Positions 28,706-37,824 of a stretch of 64,000 nt of DNA are shown here, one piece after another. Both the position numbers and the translations under genes were made by a program. The stretch is from assembly GCF_900110775.1 (NCBI RefSeq), contig NZ_FOEP01000015.1, forward strand, positions 36,130 to 100,129, given 5' to 3'. The first letter of the stretch is position 1; each line of letters starts with the position of its first letter. This DNA comes from Thalassovita taeanensis. GTDB taxonomy: Bacteria; Pseudomonadota; Alphaproteobacteria; Rhodobacterales; Rhodobacteraceae. Below the pieces are notes generated by a model. The model saw only the letters and a program-made list of their open reading frames with translations. It was not told the DNA's origin and made no database searches.

Positions 28706-29294
28706 TCCGCTGAGCGGTGTGATTACCGCGTTGGGGAGGGTCAGTTCGTCATCTTCTGATTTTGACCTAAACCCCGATGTGATCCTACCCGAGGGGCGCA
28801 GCCTGCGCCCCGCCGGGGTCCTGATCGGGTTTGTCGAGCGGGCAGGCGGCGTGCAGGTGATCCTTACCAAGCGGTCCTCAGCGCTTCGGCACCATCCGGG
28901 GCAGATTGCATTCCCCGGCGGTAAACAAGACGAAGGCGACTCGGATGTAATTGCGACCGCGTTGCGCGAGGCGCATGAAGAGGTCGGCTTGCATCCTGAC
29001 ATGACGCAGGTTCTAGGCACGTTTCCGTGCCATGAAACCGTCACCAGCTTTACGATGACACCAGTTCTGGCTCGGGTCGATCCGGCGTTCCGCCCGGTGT
29101 CTGAACCCGGTGAGGTTGAAGAAGTCTTTGAGGTGCCGTTGACCCATTTGGCGGACCCAGCAAATTATCTTGTTCAGTCGCGCCAATGGCGTGGGCAAAG
29201 GCGGCACTATTTCGTCGTGCCTTACGGCCCCTACTATATCTGGGGCGCGACGGCGCGGATTTTGCGCGGGTTGGCGGATCGAATGGCGGGATAA
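28698..29294 (+). CDS. CoA pyrophosphatase, Nudix family
   Basis: This 198-residue Nudix protein carries the UPF0035/CoA motif (LTKRSSALRHHPGQIAFPGGK) split across the Nudix box GGKQDEGDS...REAHEEVG, typical of enzymes cleaving coenzyme A to phosphopantetheine and 3',5'-ADP. No ATG is suitably placed. GTG 28698 (or GTG 28692) overlaps the hslO stop and gives a normal N terminus. Its stop overlaps the cca ATG by one base, so hslO, this gene and cca form one transcription unit. Confidence 0.88.
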   Translation: MPDPLSGVITALGRVSSSSSDFDLNPDVILPEGRSLRPAGVLIGFVERAGGVQVILTKRSSALRHHPGQIAFPGGKQDEGDSDVIATALREAHEEVGLHPDMTQVLGTFPCHETVTSFTMTPVLARVDPAFRPVSEPGEVEEVFEVPLTHLADPANYLVQSRQWRGQRRHYFVVPYGPYYIWGATARILRGLADRMAG

Positions 29295-30448
29295 TGCGGA
29301 TCACGGCGGACTGGATCACTTGCAAGGAAACGCAAAAGGTTTGCTCGGTCCTGACCGACGCCGGGTTTCAGGCCTATTTCGTGGGTGGCTGTGTTCGCAA
29401 TGCCCTCATTGGTGCGCCGGTCAGCGACATAGATATCGCAACCGATGCCAAACCCGAAACGGTGATGACGGTGGCAGAGAAGGCCGGTTTGCGTGCGGTG
29501 CCCACCGGCATCGATCACGGCACCATCACGGTGGTATCGGGGCATATTCCGCACGAAATCACGACGTTTCGGCGCGATGTCGAAACTGATGGACGACGAG
29601 CAGTCGTCGCGTATTCCGACCGGATTGAGGATGACGCGCGCCGACGTGATTTCACTATGAATGCGCTATATGCTGATCCTTCTGGGATGGTGCTGGACCC
29701 GCTGGGGGGGCTGTCGGACCTCCACGCGCGGTATGTGCGGTTCATTGAAGACCCCGTGCAACGTATTCGCGAGGACTATCTGCGCATCCTGCGGTTTTTC
29801 CGTTTTCACGCTTGGTACGGCGATCCGGCGGGCGGTCTGGATGCCGAAGGCTTGGCTGCGATTGCGGGAAACCTTGATGGGCTTTCCGGCCTGTCGAAAG
29901 AGCGGATCGGCGCTGAAATGTGTAAGCTGTTGGCTGCCCCCGATCCTGCCCCCGCCGTCGCCGCTATGCGCGCTGCCGGAGTGTTGGGAATGCTGCTGCC
30001 CGGCTGTGACGATCGTGCGCTTTCCGTGTTGGTACATCTGGAATCCGAAAACGGTATCGCGCCTGACACTGTGCGGCGGTTGGCCTGCCTGGGTGGGCAG
30101 GACGTCGCGCAAAGGCTGCGTTTATCCAACGCGCGGGAAAAGGCATTGGGGGTTTTGTCTGCCGGCATCGGTTCGGGGCAGGCTGCGGCCGAGCTTGGCT
30201 ATAAGCATGGCTTTGACTTGGCGCGAAGCATTGTCGTGCTGCGGGCCGCGATGTTTGAGATGCTGATTTCGCCTGCAGATATCGAGGCGGCCCAACGCGG
30301 ATCGACCGCTGTATTCCCTGTACGTGCCGCAGATTTGATGCCCGCACTTCAGGGGCCCGAACTGGGTGTGCGGCTCAAGCAGCTTGAGGGGGCTTGGATC
30401 AATTCCGGCTTTGCACTGACACGAAAGCAATTACTTTCCGGCGACTGA
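29294..30448 (+). CDS. cca: CCA tRNA nucleotidyltransferase / poly(A) polymerase family
   Basis: This 384-residue class II nucleotidyltransferase adds or repairs the tRNA 3' CCA end. It has the active-site YFVGGCVRNALIG and DIDIATD motifs near residues 27-47, TFRRDVETDGR, the RRRDFTMNAL segment, and the RNA-binding EDYLRILRFFRFHA helix. The single-enzyme CCA form is assigned from context and length. Poly(A) polymerase members look similar. It starts on the last base of the upstream stop codon. Confidence 0.93.
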   Translation: MRITADWITCKETQKVCSVLTDAGFQAYFVGGCVRNALIGAPVSDIDIATDAKPETVMTVAEKAGLRAVPTGIDHGTITVVSGHIPHEITTFRRDVETDGRRAVVAYSDRIEDDARRRDFTMNALYADPSGMVLDPLGGLSDLHARYVRFIEDPVQRIREDYLRILRFFRFHAWYGDPAGGLDAEGLAAIAGNLDGLSGLSKERIGAEMCKLLAAPDPAPAVAAMRAAGVLGMLLPGCDDRALSVLVHLESENGIAPDTVRRLACLGGQDVAQRLRLSNAREKALGVLSAGIGSGQAAAELGYKHGFDLARSIVVLRAAMFEMLISPADIEAAQRGSTAVFPVRAADLMPALQGPELGVRLKQLEGAWINSGFALTRKQLLSGD

Positions 30449-30508
30449 CCCCTTGCTCTTGGGGGGCGGGTGCTATCTCTTCCCAAGCAGAAGAGTAGAC
30501 AGAACCGC

Positions 30509-32344
30509 ATGAAATTTGAATCCCTGATTGATCCTTTCGGCCATGCCAACGGCCCCCCGCCACAGACCCTATTGGCTTTCATCCGGTGGGCGCTGGCGGA
30601 TTCCTGGCGCGCGCTGAGTTTGGCGGCGTTTCTGTCATGTCTTGCGGGCGGTCTTGAGGCGGGAACTGCGCTGCTTATGGGGCTGATCGTTGACAGCGTC
30701 GCAGATAGCGACCCTACGGCGTATTTCGTTGGCGGAAATTTGAGTTTGCTCATCGGGGGTGCGTTGTTTTTCTTGATCGCGCGTCCATTGATCTTTGGTC
30801 TGTCCTCGGCTGCGAATTCGGTGATTGTGGGGCCAAATATCAACCCCTTGGTTCTGTCCCGCCTGCATCGTTGGACATTGGGCCAATCGGTTGAATTCTT
30901 TGACAACGATTTTGCGGGTAGGATCGCACAGAAACAGATGCAGGCGGCCAGCGCGATTACCGAGGTTGCGGTTGAAAGTATCAACGTCGTGGCATTTGCG
31001 CTTGCCTCTTTGTTCGGGGCGGTGGCCCTGCTGCTGGCAATTGATGGTCGGGTGGCCCTGATATTTTTGGTCTGGCTCGGCGGGTATTTCCTGCTGATCC
31101 GTTGGTTCCTGCCGCGGGTCCGGGTGCGTGCGGCAGGCCGTGCCGGCGCGCGCGCGATGGTGTCGGGGCAGGTGGTGGATACGATTACCAACATCAAAAC
31201 GGTCAAACTTTTTGCACATGCCGACCACGAGGATCGTGCGGCTTTGGCCGCGATGGGCAGGTTCCGGGATAAGGCGTTGGACTTTGGTCGGCTGGCGGCG
31301 GTGTTCCGCTTGGCACTGATGACGTTGGCGGGGCTGCTTCCGGTGCTTTTGATCGGCTGCACGCTGTGGTTTTGGTCGAACGGACAAGCCAGCACCGGCG
31401 ATATCGTTGCGGCGGGGTCGGTTTCTATCCGTATCGCGCAGATGACCGGTTGGGTCAGCTTTGCTCTGATGGGGATTTACGCCAGCGTTGGCGAGATCGA
31501 GGACGGGATGCACAGTTTGACGCCGCGTGTCCGGCTTGAAAATGCCCCCGATGCGAAAGACCTGAAGGTGCCGCAGGGGGCGATCCTGTTTGATCATACC
31601 AGCTTTGCCTATGGCCGGGCGGTTGGTGGCGTCAGCGACATTACGCTAAGTATCGCGCCGGGCGAAAAGCTGGGAATCGTCGGGGCGTCAGGGGCGGGGA
31701 AATCGACTTTGGTGGCCCTGCTTCTGCGGCTTTATGATCCCGAAGAGGGTGCATTGTCGATTGATGGGGTGGATTTGCGCGCCGTCTCGCAGGAAAGCCT
31801 TCGGCGGCAGATTGGGATGGTCACGCAGGAAACCGCGATGTTCAACCGCTCGGCCCGCGACAATATCCTGTATGGGCGCCCGGATGCCACCGAGGCTGAG
31901 ATGTTCGCTGCGGCGAAAAAAGCCGAGGCGCATGATTTTATTCTCACTCTACGCGACCACATGGGGCGCAAAGGGTACGAAGCACATCTGGGCGAACGCG
32001 GTGTCAAGCTGTCAGGTGGGCAACGGCAGCGGATTGCGCTGGCGCGCGCCATCCTGAAAGATGCTCCTATTCTGGTGTTGGACGAGGCGACAAGCGCGCT
32101 GGACAGCGAGGTGGAATCGGCCATCCAGCACGCGCTGGAGCGGGTCATGCAGGGCAAGACGGTTCTGGCGATCGCGCACCGGCTGTCCACCCTGTCGCAA
32201 ATGGACAGGATCATCGTTCTGGATCAGGGCCGCATTGTCGAGCAGGGCACGCATGAGCAGCTTTTGGCGGCGAGCGGACTGTATGCACGATACTGGGATA
32301 AGCAGTCGGGCGGGTTCATCGGAATGGGCGACGTCGCAGAATAG
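30509..32344 (+). CDS. ABC exporter, fused membrane and ATPase domains
   Basis: This 611-residue half-transporter has an N-terminal transmembrane domain of about six helices (to about residue 330) and a C-terminal ATPase with Walker A GASGAGKST (392-400), signature LSGGQRQR (about 501), and Walker B ILVLDEATSALD. The type resembles MsbA and multidrug or lipid exporters and should work as a dimer. The substrate is unknown, and no accessory membrane-fusion gene is adjacent. Its start at 30509 follows cca by 60 bases. Confidence 0.92.
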   Translation: MKFESLIDPFGHANGPPPQTLLAFIRWALADSWRALSLAAFLSCLAGGLEAGTALLMGLIVDSVADSDPTAYFVGGNLSLLIGGALFFLIARPLIFGLSSAANSVIVGPNINPLVLSRLHRWTLGQSVEFFDNDFAGRIAQKQMQAASAITEVAVESINVVAFALASLFGAVALLLAIDGRVALIFLVWLGGYFLLIRWFLPRVRVRAAGRAGARAMVSGQVVDTITNIKTVKLFAHADHEDRAALAAMGRFRDKALDFGRLAAVFRLALMTLAGLLPVLLIGCTLWFWSNGQASTGDIVAAGSVSIRIAQMTGWVSFALMGIYASVGEIEDGMHSLTPRVRLENAPDAKDLKVPQGAILFDHTSFAYGRAVGGVSDITLSIAPGEKLGIVGASGAGKSTLVALLLRLYDPEEGALSIDGVDLRAVSQESLRRQIGMVTQETAMFNRSARDNILYGRPDATEAEMFAAAKKAEAHDFILTLRDHMGRKGYEAHLGERGVKLSGGQRQRIALARAILKDAPILVLDEATSALDSEVESAIQHALERVMQGKTVLAIAHRLSTLSQMDRIIVLDQGRIVEQGTHEQLLAASGLYARYWDKQSGGFIGMGDVAE

Positions 32345-32381
32345 GGCTTTCGGCACGGGCCGCAGCGCGGTATCTGGGCGC

Positions 32382-33599
32382 ATGGAACAGTATACAATCA
32401 CACGTCTGGGGCATCAGGGCGACGGCATTGCCGAAGGCCCGGTTTTTGCGCCACTGACCCTGCCGGGCGAGGTTGTTACCGGTACGCTGGATGGCACACG
32501 CCTGACAGATATTCGCATTATTACCCCGTCAGATCAGCGCGTCGCGGCACCTTGTCGGCACTACAAAAGCTGCGGCGGTTGTCAGGTTCAGCATGGGTCA
32601 GATGCGTTTGTGGCTGACTGGAAGGTGGACATTGTCCGCCATGCGCTGGCTGCGCAGGGCATCGAGGCGTCGCTCCGTCCGGTTCTGACCTCTGCCCCCA
32701 AAACCCGCCGTCGTGCCAGCCTGTCGGTGCGACGCACCAAGAAAGGCGCGATGGCCGGATTTCACGCCCGCGCATCGGATGTGATTGTGCAAATCCCCGA
32801 TTGTCAGCTTCTGCATCCCGATCTTTTGGCGGCGATCCCGGTTGCTGAGCGGTTGGCTGTGATCGGTGGAAGCCGCAAGGGTGAGCTGAGCGTTTTGGCC
32901 ACACTTTCCACCGTTGGGCTGGATCTGGCGGTGACCGGAGGCAAGCCTTTGGATGGGCAACTGCGGATCGATCTGTCAGCAGAGGTCGAGGCCAGCAAGC
33001 TGGCGCGCCTGTCATGGGACGATGAGGTTGTCGGTCAGCGCGAGCCGCCCGCACAGCATTTTGGCCGAGCAGCGGTTGTTCCGCCACCGGGCGCTTTTCT
33101 TCAGGCCACGCCGGATGGAGAGGCGGCATTGCTGGGCGCGATCCGAGAGATCGTGGCCGGTGCAAATCATATCGCCGATTTGTTTGCCGGTTGCGGCACC
33201 TTTGCCTTGCCTCTGGCCGAGCGGGCCGAGGTACATGCGGTTGAAGGCGACAAAGACATGATTGCGGCGCTGGATCTGGGCTGGCGTCGGGCCGTTGGGC
33301 TTAAGAAAGTCACGCATGAGGGGCGCGATCTGTTTCGCCGTCCCTTGATGCCTGACGAGTTGCGCAAAATGGATGCGGTTGTGATCGACCCACCCCGCGC
33401 GGGGGCTGAGGCGCAAGTGCGCGAACTGGCCGCCTCAACTGTGCCAGTGATTGCTTTTGTCTCATGCAACCCGGTTACATTTGCGCGTGATGCCAAGATT
33501 TTGGTCGACGCTGGGTATTCTTTGAGCTGGGTGCAGGTCGTGGATCAGTTTCGTTGGTCCAGCCATATTGAATTGGTGGCGCGATTTTCGCTCACTTAG
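32382..33599 (+). CDS. TrmA/RlmD-type RNA m5U methyltransferase
   Basis: This 405-residue SAM enzyme has iron-sulfur cysteines Cys58, Cys64, Cys67 (CRHYKSCGGC) and Cys141, a SAM-binding LFAGCGTFALPLA fold, DPPRAGA, and the catalytic Cys in FVSCNPVT. This set defines the 23S rRNA or tRNA m5U methyltransferase family. Which uridine it targets cannot be told from sequence. The first 30 residues correspond to a shortened TRAM domain. ATG 32382 follows the exporter stop by 37 bases. Confidence 0.92.
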   Translation: MEQYTITRLGHQGDGIAEGPVFAPLTLPGEVVTGTLDGTRLTDIRIITPSDQRVAAPCRHYKSCGGCQVQHGSDAFVADWKVDIVRHALAAQGIEASLRPVLTSAPKTRRRASLSVRRTKKGAMAGFHARASDVIVQIPDCQLLHPDLLAAIPVAERLAVIGGSRKGELSVLATLSTVGLDLAVTGGKPLDGQLRIDLSAEVEASKLARLSWDDEVVGQREPPAQHFGRAAVVPPPGAFLQATPDGEAALLGAIREIVAGANHIADLFAGCGTFALPLAERAEVHAVEGDKDMIAALDLGWRRAVGLKKVTHEGRDLFRRPLMPDELRKMDAVVIDPPRAGAEAQVRELAASTVPVIAFVSCNPVTFARDAKILVDAGYSLSWVQVVDQFRWSSHIELVARFSLT

Positions 33600-33675
33600 G
33601 TGTGAGTGAAGGTGAGGCTCTACACCTGTGCGCAAAAATCGGATATTATGCCAAAAACGGATACGGGCAGGTGTG

Positions 33676-34170
33676 ATGCGTATTTTCAGAGCGGTGATGA
33701 TCGGTGTGATGCTATTGGGGCTTGCGGGCTGTGCGTCGAAATTCCAACGCTACTCCGGCCCCGAGGTGACGCGGGTTGTTGTCTTCAAGCAGGATCGCAA
33801 GATGCACCTGCTGAGCAATGAATCTGCACTGAAAAGCTATGATATCGGGTTGGGCTTTGCCCCAAGCGGGCACAAGAGTGTTGAGGGCGACGGTAAAACA
33901 CCTGAGGGTCAGTACCGTATTGACCGGCGCAATCCGAACAGCGAATTTCACCTGTCCATCGGCATTTCTTACCCCAACACAGAGGATCGCGCGCGCGCGC
34001 TGGCTGTGGGCCAGCGACCCGGCGGTGATATCTTTATTCACGGCCGCCCCCGGAAAAACCGCAAGGGCGGGCGCGACTGGACGGCTGGTTGTATCGCGGT
34101 GTCGAACCGGGAAATCGAAGAGATCTATGCCATGGTCCGTGACGGAACTCCGATTTCGATCTATCCGTAA
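33676..34170 (+). CDS. lipoprotein L,D-transpeptidase (YkuD family)
   Basis: This 164-residue protein has a lipoprotein signal (LLGLAGC, lipidated Cys19) and a YkuD catalytic domain with the His122 HGRPR motif and the nucleophile Cys139 in TAGCIAVS. Such enzymes make 3-3 peptidoglycan cross-links or attach proteins to the wall. It lies in a small envelope cluster with a CAP-domain lipoprotein and a second L,D-transpeptidase. I chose ATG 33676 because earlier in-frame ATGs would hide the signal peptide. Confidence 0.92.
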   Translation: MRIFRAVMIGVMLLGLAGCASKFQRYSGPEVTRVVVFKQDRKMHLLSNESALKSYDIGLGFAPSGHKSVEGDGKTPEGQYRIDRRNPNSEFHLSIGISYPNTEDRARALAVGQRPGGDIFIHGRPRKNRKGGRDWTAGCIAVSNREIEEIYAMVRDGTPISIYP

Positions 34171-34180
34171 AGATATGGGC

Positions 34181-34690
34181 TTAGCTGCCCATAATCAGAG
34201 TCCACCAGATTTTACCGTTCGATTCCTGGAACCACGAAAAGCCCATATTCACCGCGTCTTTGTCCAGAATGACGCGGCGCGTGCCATCGTCTTCCATCCA
34301 CGCCCCAAGAGTTTCAATCTCGGTCTCATAGGTTTCCGAGATGTTTTCACCCAGCATCTGGCCAATATACCCGACACGGCGCACCCGATCCAAAGGCGAT
34401 GAACCATCAGAGCCAAAATGCCACGGCCGGTTTTGTACCGACATATCGCGTGAATGGGTGGCGGCGGCGGCATTCAGTTGTGCGTCCAGTTGAACAGGGC
34501 CTGCGCCTGATGCCTGTCGCAGCGCGTTAACTGAATCCAGCATCCGGAACTGAACCTTAGGCGCGTTCGCGTTGCTGATCCGATAAAGGCGCGGCAGCGG
34601 TTTGCCGTCGGCGCCAATTGTGGTTGTCGATTCGGAGCAGGCCGATAAGGCAAGCGCAGAGACAAGGAGAAGACCAGTAAGACGAAGCAT
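34181..34690 (-). CDS. CAP/SCP-domain lipoprotein
   Basis: This 169-residue protein has a lipobox (LALSAC, Cys18) and a CAP (cysteine-rich secretory/allergen) domain with THSRDM, RPWHFGSDG, MLGENISETY and the C-terminal WFQESNGKIWWTLIMG. Bacterial CAP proteins are outer-membrane or periplasmic with unknown enzymology. The two genes around it are L,D-transpeptidases on the other strand, suggesting a shared cell-wall role, which is inferred from position only. Confidence 0.88.
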   Translation of the reverse strand: MLRLTGLLLVSALALSACSESTTTIGADGKPLPRLYRISNANAPKVQFRMLDSVNALRQASGAGPVQLDAQLNAAAATHSRDMSVQNRPWHFGSDGSSPLDRVRRVGYIGQMLGENISETYETEIETLGAWMEDDGTRRVILDKDAVNMGFSWFQESNGKIWWTLIMGS

Positions 34691-34854
34691 ATTTCATCAC
34701 CCAATTTTGTTCTACTGCTCTATCCCGCGCAGCGTTGTGTTTCAAACCCACATCGGCGTGAGTTTGCGAATTGGCAGCAGTTTGATTTGCGACTGCGGCT
34801 TTCGCGCAATAATATGCACCAATACCGCGAGTGCAGCGGATTTTGGAGGCTGAT

Positions 34855-35457
34855 ATGACTTTTAAACCGCTTACGGACCTGAGCCGACGGCATTTTCTGG
34901 TGGGTGCGACCGCATTGCTGGGCACGCCGACGCTGGCGCAGGATCTTGATGGTGCTCATACCGTCGAAGTCGAACGGGATTTGTCGCAGAAGGTGCGCCG
35001 CAATATTTCCAGCTTCAGGTCGTTGAACTGGCGGCCCTATTTCACCTCGCTTGAGGGAGGGGCGATTCTTGTCGATATCGATTCTCGTGCCTTGCATTAC
35101 TGGTCCGAGGACGAATCGGTCTATAAACTCTACCCCTCCAGCGTGCCGCTGACGGATGACCTAACCCGCCGTGGTCGCACCGATGTCGTGCGCAAGGTCG
35201 AAGGCCCCGAATGGCGTCCGACCCCGTCGATGAAGCTGCGCAACCCTGAGTGGCCCGACTTTGTTCCTGCAGGCCCGGACAATCCACTGGGCACCCACGC
35301 GTTGTATCTGGGCTGGACCTATTACCGTATTCACGGCACTCATGACACACGCAAGATCGGGCGGCGATCCTCGAACGGATGTATCGGTCTTTACAATGAA
35401 CATATTGCCGAGTTGTTTTCGCTGACCAATGTAGGCACGCAAGTGTTGCTAATTTGA
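34855..35457 (+). CDS. Tat-exported L,D-transpeptidase (YkuD family)
   Basis: This 200-residue protein has a twin-arginine-type signal (LSRRHFLVGATALLG near residues 9-23) and a YkuD domain with catalytic His160 (IHGTHD) and Cys176 in SSNGCIGLY. GGAGG lies 5 bases before the ATG. The Tat-like signal is unusual for this family, which is more often Sec-exported, and might reflect folding before export. It is the second such enzyme within 1.2 kb. Confidence 0.92.
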   Translation: MTFKPLTDLSRRHFLVGATALLGTPTLAQDLDGAHTVEVERDLSQKVRRNISSFRSLNWRPYFTSLEGGAILVDIDSRALHYWSEDESVYKLYPSSVPLTDDLTRRGRTDVVRKVEGPEWRPTPSMKLRNPEWPDFVPAGPDNPLGTHALYLGWTYYRIHGTHDTRKIGRRSSNGCIGLYNEHIAELFSLTNVGTQVLLI

Positions 35458-35606
35458 CGACATCGTGTCGAGCCGAGCAAAGCGGGAGCTAACTTGCATT
35501 TGCAATTGTACCTCATTGTTGTTTAGACAGAGTTACGAGGTAAGTCTTGGGTGCCTGGCGTGCCGTTATGGCATAAACGTCAGGCGAATATCTGGAGTGT
35601 ACTACT

Positions 35607-35789
35607 ATGAAAAAATTCGTTCTCGCTGCTGCTCTGACTGCCGCTGCTTCGACCGCTTTTGCCGGTTCCATGGCTGAGCCCGTTATCGAAGCTCCGGTTA
35701 TCGTTGAAGAAGCTTCCAGCTCGTCTGCTGGTGGTGTTCTTGTTCCGCTGGTACTGCTGGCAGTCGTTGCCGCAGTTGCATCCAACTAA
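35607..35789 (+). CDS. small secreted protein with C-terminal membrane segment
   Basis: This 60-residue protein begins with a signal peptide (cleavage near AFA-GSMA, residue 19) and ends with a hydrophobic stretch VLVPLVLLAVVAAVAS, leaving about 25 residues of acidic and Ser-rich linker. A GGAG Shine-Dalgarno and a strong terminator just after the stop suggest a real, separately transcribed gene. I do not recognise a function, and position next to hemH is only a hint. Confidence 0.7.
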   Translation: MKKFVLAAALTAAASTAFAGSMAEPVIEAPVIVEEASSSSAGGVLVPLVLLAVVAAVASN

Positions 35790-35812
35790 GTAGTTGCAGC
35801 ATCTAAAAAGGG

Positions 35813-35841
35813 AAAAGGCGGTGGTAATCCACCGCCTTTTT
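35813..35841. terminator. rho-independent bidirectional terminator before hemH
   Basis: A perfect 12-bp stem AAAAGGCGGTGG with CCACCGCCTTTT has a TAAT loop and T-rich flanks on both strands. It ends the small-protein gene and the convergent hemH. Confidence 0.9.
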
Positions 35842-35863
35842 CTTTGTTCGTAGCCTGAAAAGA

Positions 35864-36928
35864 TCAGCCCAGCCAACCTTTCAGGTTCTCGGTGATCACT
35901 TCGCTCAGGGCGTGGATATGTGCCGGATCGTCGTTCAGGCATGGGATATACGTGAACTGCTCGCCGCCCGCGTGCTCAAAGCTTTCGCGAATCTCTTCGT
36001 TGATCTCTTCCAGCGTTTCGATGCAATCGGCGGAAAAGGCCGGGGCGATGACCGCGATCTTTTTCTTGCCTTCTTCGCTGGCCAACCGCGCAACTTCCTT
36101 GACGGTATAGGGCTTCAGCCATTCCTCGGGTCCAAAGACTGACTGGAACGTTGTCGCGATTTCGGTATCCGCCCAGCCCAGCCGCTCTTTCAGCAGACGC
36201 GTGGTTTTCTGGCATTGGCAATGATAGGGATCGCCCTCCATCAGATACCGCTGTGGCATCCCGTGATAGGATACAATCAACAGATCCGGACGATCCTGAA
36301 TGTCGGCATAGCCACGTTCGACCGACTGCGCCAAAGCCTCGATATAGGCGGGGTGCTGGAAATATTCGGGCACTGTGCGCGCGGCGGGCTGGCGCGTCTC
36401 CTTCATTAGGGCACGGAAAAACTGATCATTCGCGGTGGCCGAGGTCGCACCGGCGTATTGCGGGTACAGAGGGAAAAACAGGATTTTGGTGCATCCCGCT
36501 TCAACCATCGCCCTGACCTTGGAGTCGGTCGAAGGGTTGCCATAGCGCATGCAGAAATCAACCATCACCTGATCGCCAAACCGTGTCTGCATCTCGGCTG
36601 ACAAGGCGCGGGTCTGATCCTTGGTGATCGTCATCAGCGGGCTTTCGCCCTGCTCCTCGTTCCAGATAGACTTATAGGCTTTGCCACTGCTGAAGGGGCG
36701 TTTTGTCAGGATAATTAACTGAAGCAGCGGCTGCCATTTCCACCGGGGGTAATCAATTACGCGGCGATCCGACAGAAATTCGTTCAGATAACGGCGCATT
36801 GACCAGTAATCGTAATTGTCCGGCGTGCCGAGGTTGGCAAGAAGAATACCGACCTTTTCAGCCGGAATTTTCGGGTGGTCCGCCGGTGCGTGAGCGGGGC
36901 AGGTGGCTTTGGGGGTCGCGTCCAGCAT
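35864..36928 (-). CDS. hemH: ferrochelatase
   Basis: Ferrochelatase inserts Fe2+ into protoporphyrin IX, the final heme step. The 354-residue protein has the N-terminal VGILLANLGTPD, the RYGNPST and FPLYPQYAGATSA segments, and the catalytic SYHGMPQRYL with its active-site His. The start at 36928 gives the standard length and has GAAGAGAC upstream. Iron-sulfur cysteines are not obvious. Together with hemJ at 2.5 kb this covers the two last heme steps. Confidence 0.97.
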   Translation of the reverse strand: MLDATPKATCPAHAPADHPKIPAEKVGILLANLGTPDNYDYWSMRRYLNEFLSDRRVIDYPRWKWQPLLQLIILTKRPFSSGKAYKSIWNEEQGESPLMTITKDQTRALSAEMQTRFGDQVMVDFCMRYGNPSTDSKVRAMVEAGCTKILFFPLYPQYAGATSATANDQFFRALMKETRQPAARTVPEYFQHPAYIEALAQSVERGYADIQDRPDLLIVSYHGMPQRYLMEGDPYHCQCQKTTRLLKERLGWADTEIATTFQSVFGPEEWLKPYTVKEVARLASEEGKKKIAVIAPAFSADCIETLEEINEEIRESFEHAGGEQFTYIPCLNDDPAHIHALSEVITENLKGWLG

Positions 36929-36987
36929 CGGGGTCTCTTCTGTCTGAGTGGATATTACGGTTCGAAATAAAGGTCGTGTGGCGTTCG

Positions 36988-37809
36988 TCAATCCGGCAAG
37001 ATGTTTTCCTGTGCCCCAAGCGCATCCGCCAGCCGTGAAACAGCCGAACCAGGGCGCAAGGGTTTTTGTTGGCTTTCATCCGGGGCCCAGCCGGTCAGAA
37101 AGATCAGCTCGAAACTTGCGGGGATACGGCCCTGGGTGTCGGAATGGGCGGTTTGATAAATTTCAGCCGCACGGCGCAACACCGAGGCGCGTGTGGGGCG
37201 TCGCAGGCGAGCGTCCAGCGCATTGGTCTCGCCCATGGCGCGCAGATCGTGCATCAGGTGCAGCGGGGTTTGATAGCTGACGGTCAGGGGCAGGCTGTCG
37301 GCCACCGGCAGCGCCAGCCCCGCCCGTTGCAGCAAAGCACCAAGGTCGCGGATTTCGCCCATCGGAACCACGCGCGGCGACAGGCCGCCGGTTACTTCCG
37401 TCTCGGCCTCGGCCAGTGCGGCGCGCAGCTCTGCCAAAGTTTGACCACCCATGGCGACGCCCAAAAACAGCCCATCGGGCCTGAGCGCGCGGCGGCACTG
37501 GATCAGTTGCCCAACCGGGTCATTGGCCCAGTGCAGCGACAGGGCATGAACCACCAGATCATGCGCGCCCTCCTCCAGATCCAACACGTCTGTGTCGTCG
37601 ACGCAGTGCGCGTCAGGCAGGGCGGTTTGCCAGAAATCGGAAAAACCCCCAACAATCGCGGGCGTTGTAAACGTCCTGTTAACCATCGAGAGCCGATCCT
37701 GAAGCTCTTCGGCGGCGGTTTCATGCAGGAACAGCGCTGGGTTGCGCGCGGCGCGGGCGCGATTGCGAAGCAGGGCCTTGCGGTCGGTCAGTCTGGGGGC
37801 GTGTGTCAT
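36988..37809 (-). CDS. methyltransferase-like protein related to NDUFAF5, SAM motif eroded
   Basis: This 273-residue protein has the methyltransferase-domain frame (HDLVVHALSLHWANDPVGQL and LRPDGLFLGVAMGG) and the NDUFAF5/BioC-type C terminus (GWAPDESQQKPLRPGSA). The canonical GxGxG SAM loop is absent: the matching position reads PAIVGGFSDFWQ. It may still bind SAM or act otherwise, as NDUFAF5 does in complex I assembly. It diverges from comF with only 15 bases between starts. Confidence 0.75.
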   Translation of the reverse strand: MTHAPRLTDRKALLRNRARAARNPALFLHETAAEELQDRLSMVNRTFTTPAIVGGFSDFWQTALPDAHCVDDTDVLDLEEGAHDLVVHALSLHWANDPVGQLIQCRRALRPDGLFLGVAMGGQTLAELRAALAEAETEVTGGLSPRVVPMGEIRDLGALLQRAGLALPVADSLPLTVSYQTPLHLMHDLRAMGETNALDARLRRPTRASVLRRAAEIYQTAHSDTQGRIPASFELIFLTGWAPDESQQKPLRPGSAVSRLADALGAQENILPD

Positions 37810-37824
37810 GGAGGTGAAACTAGT

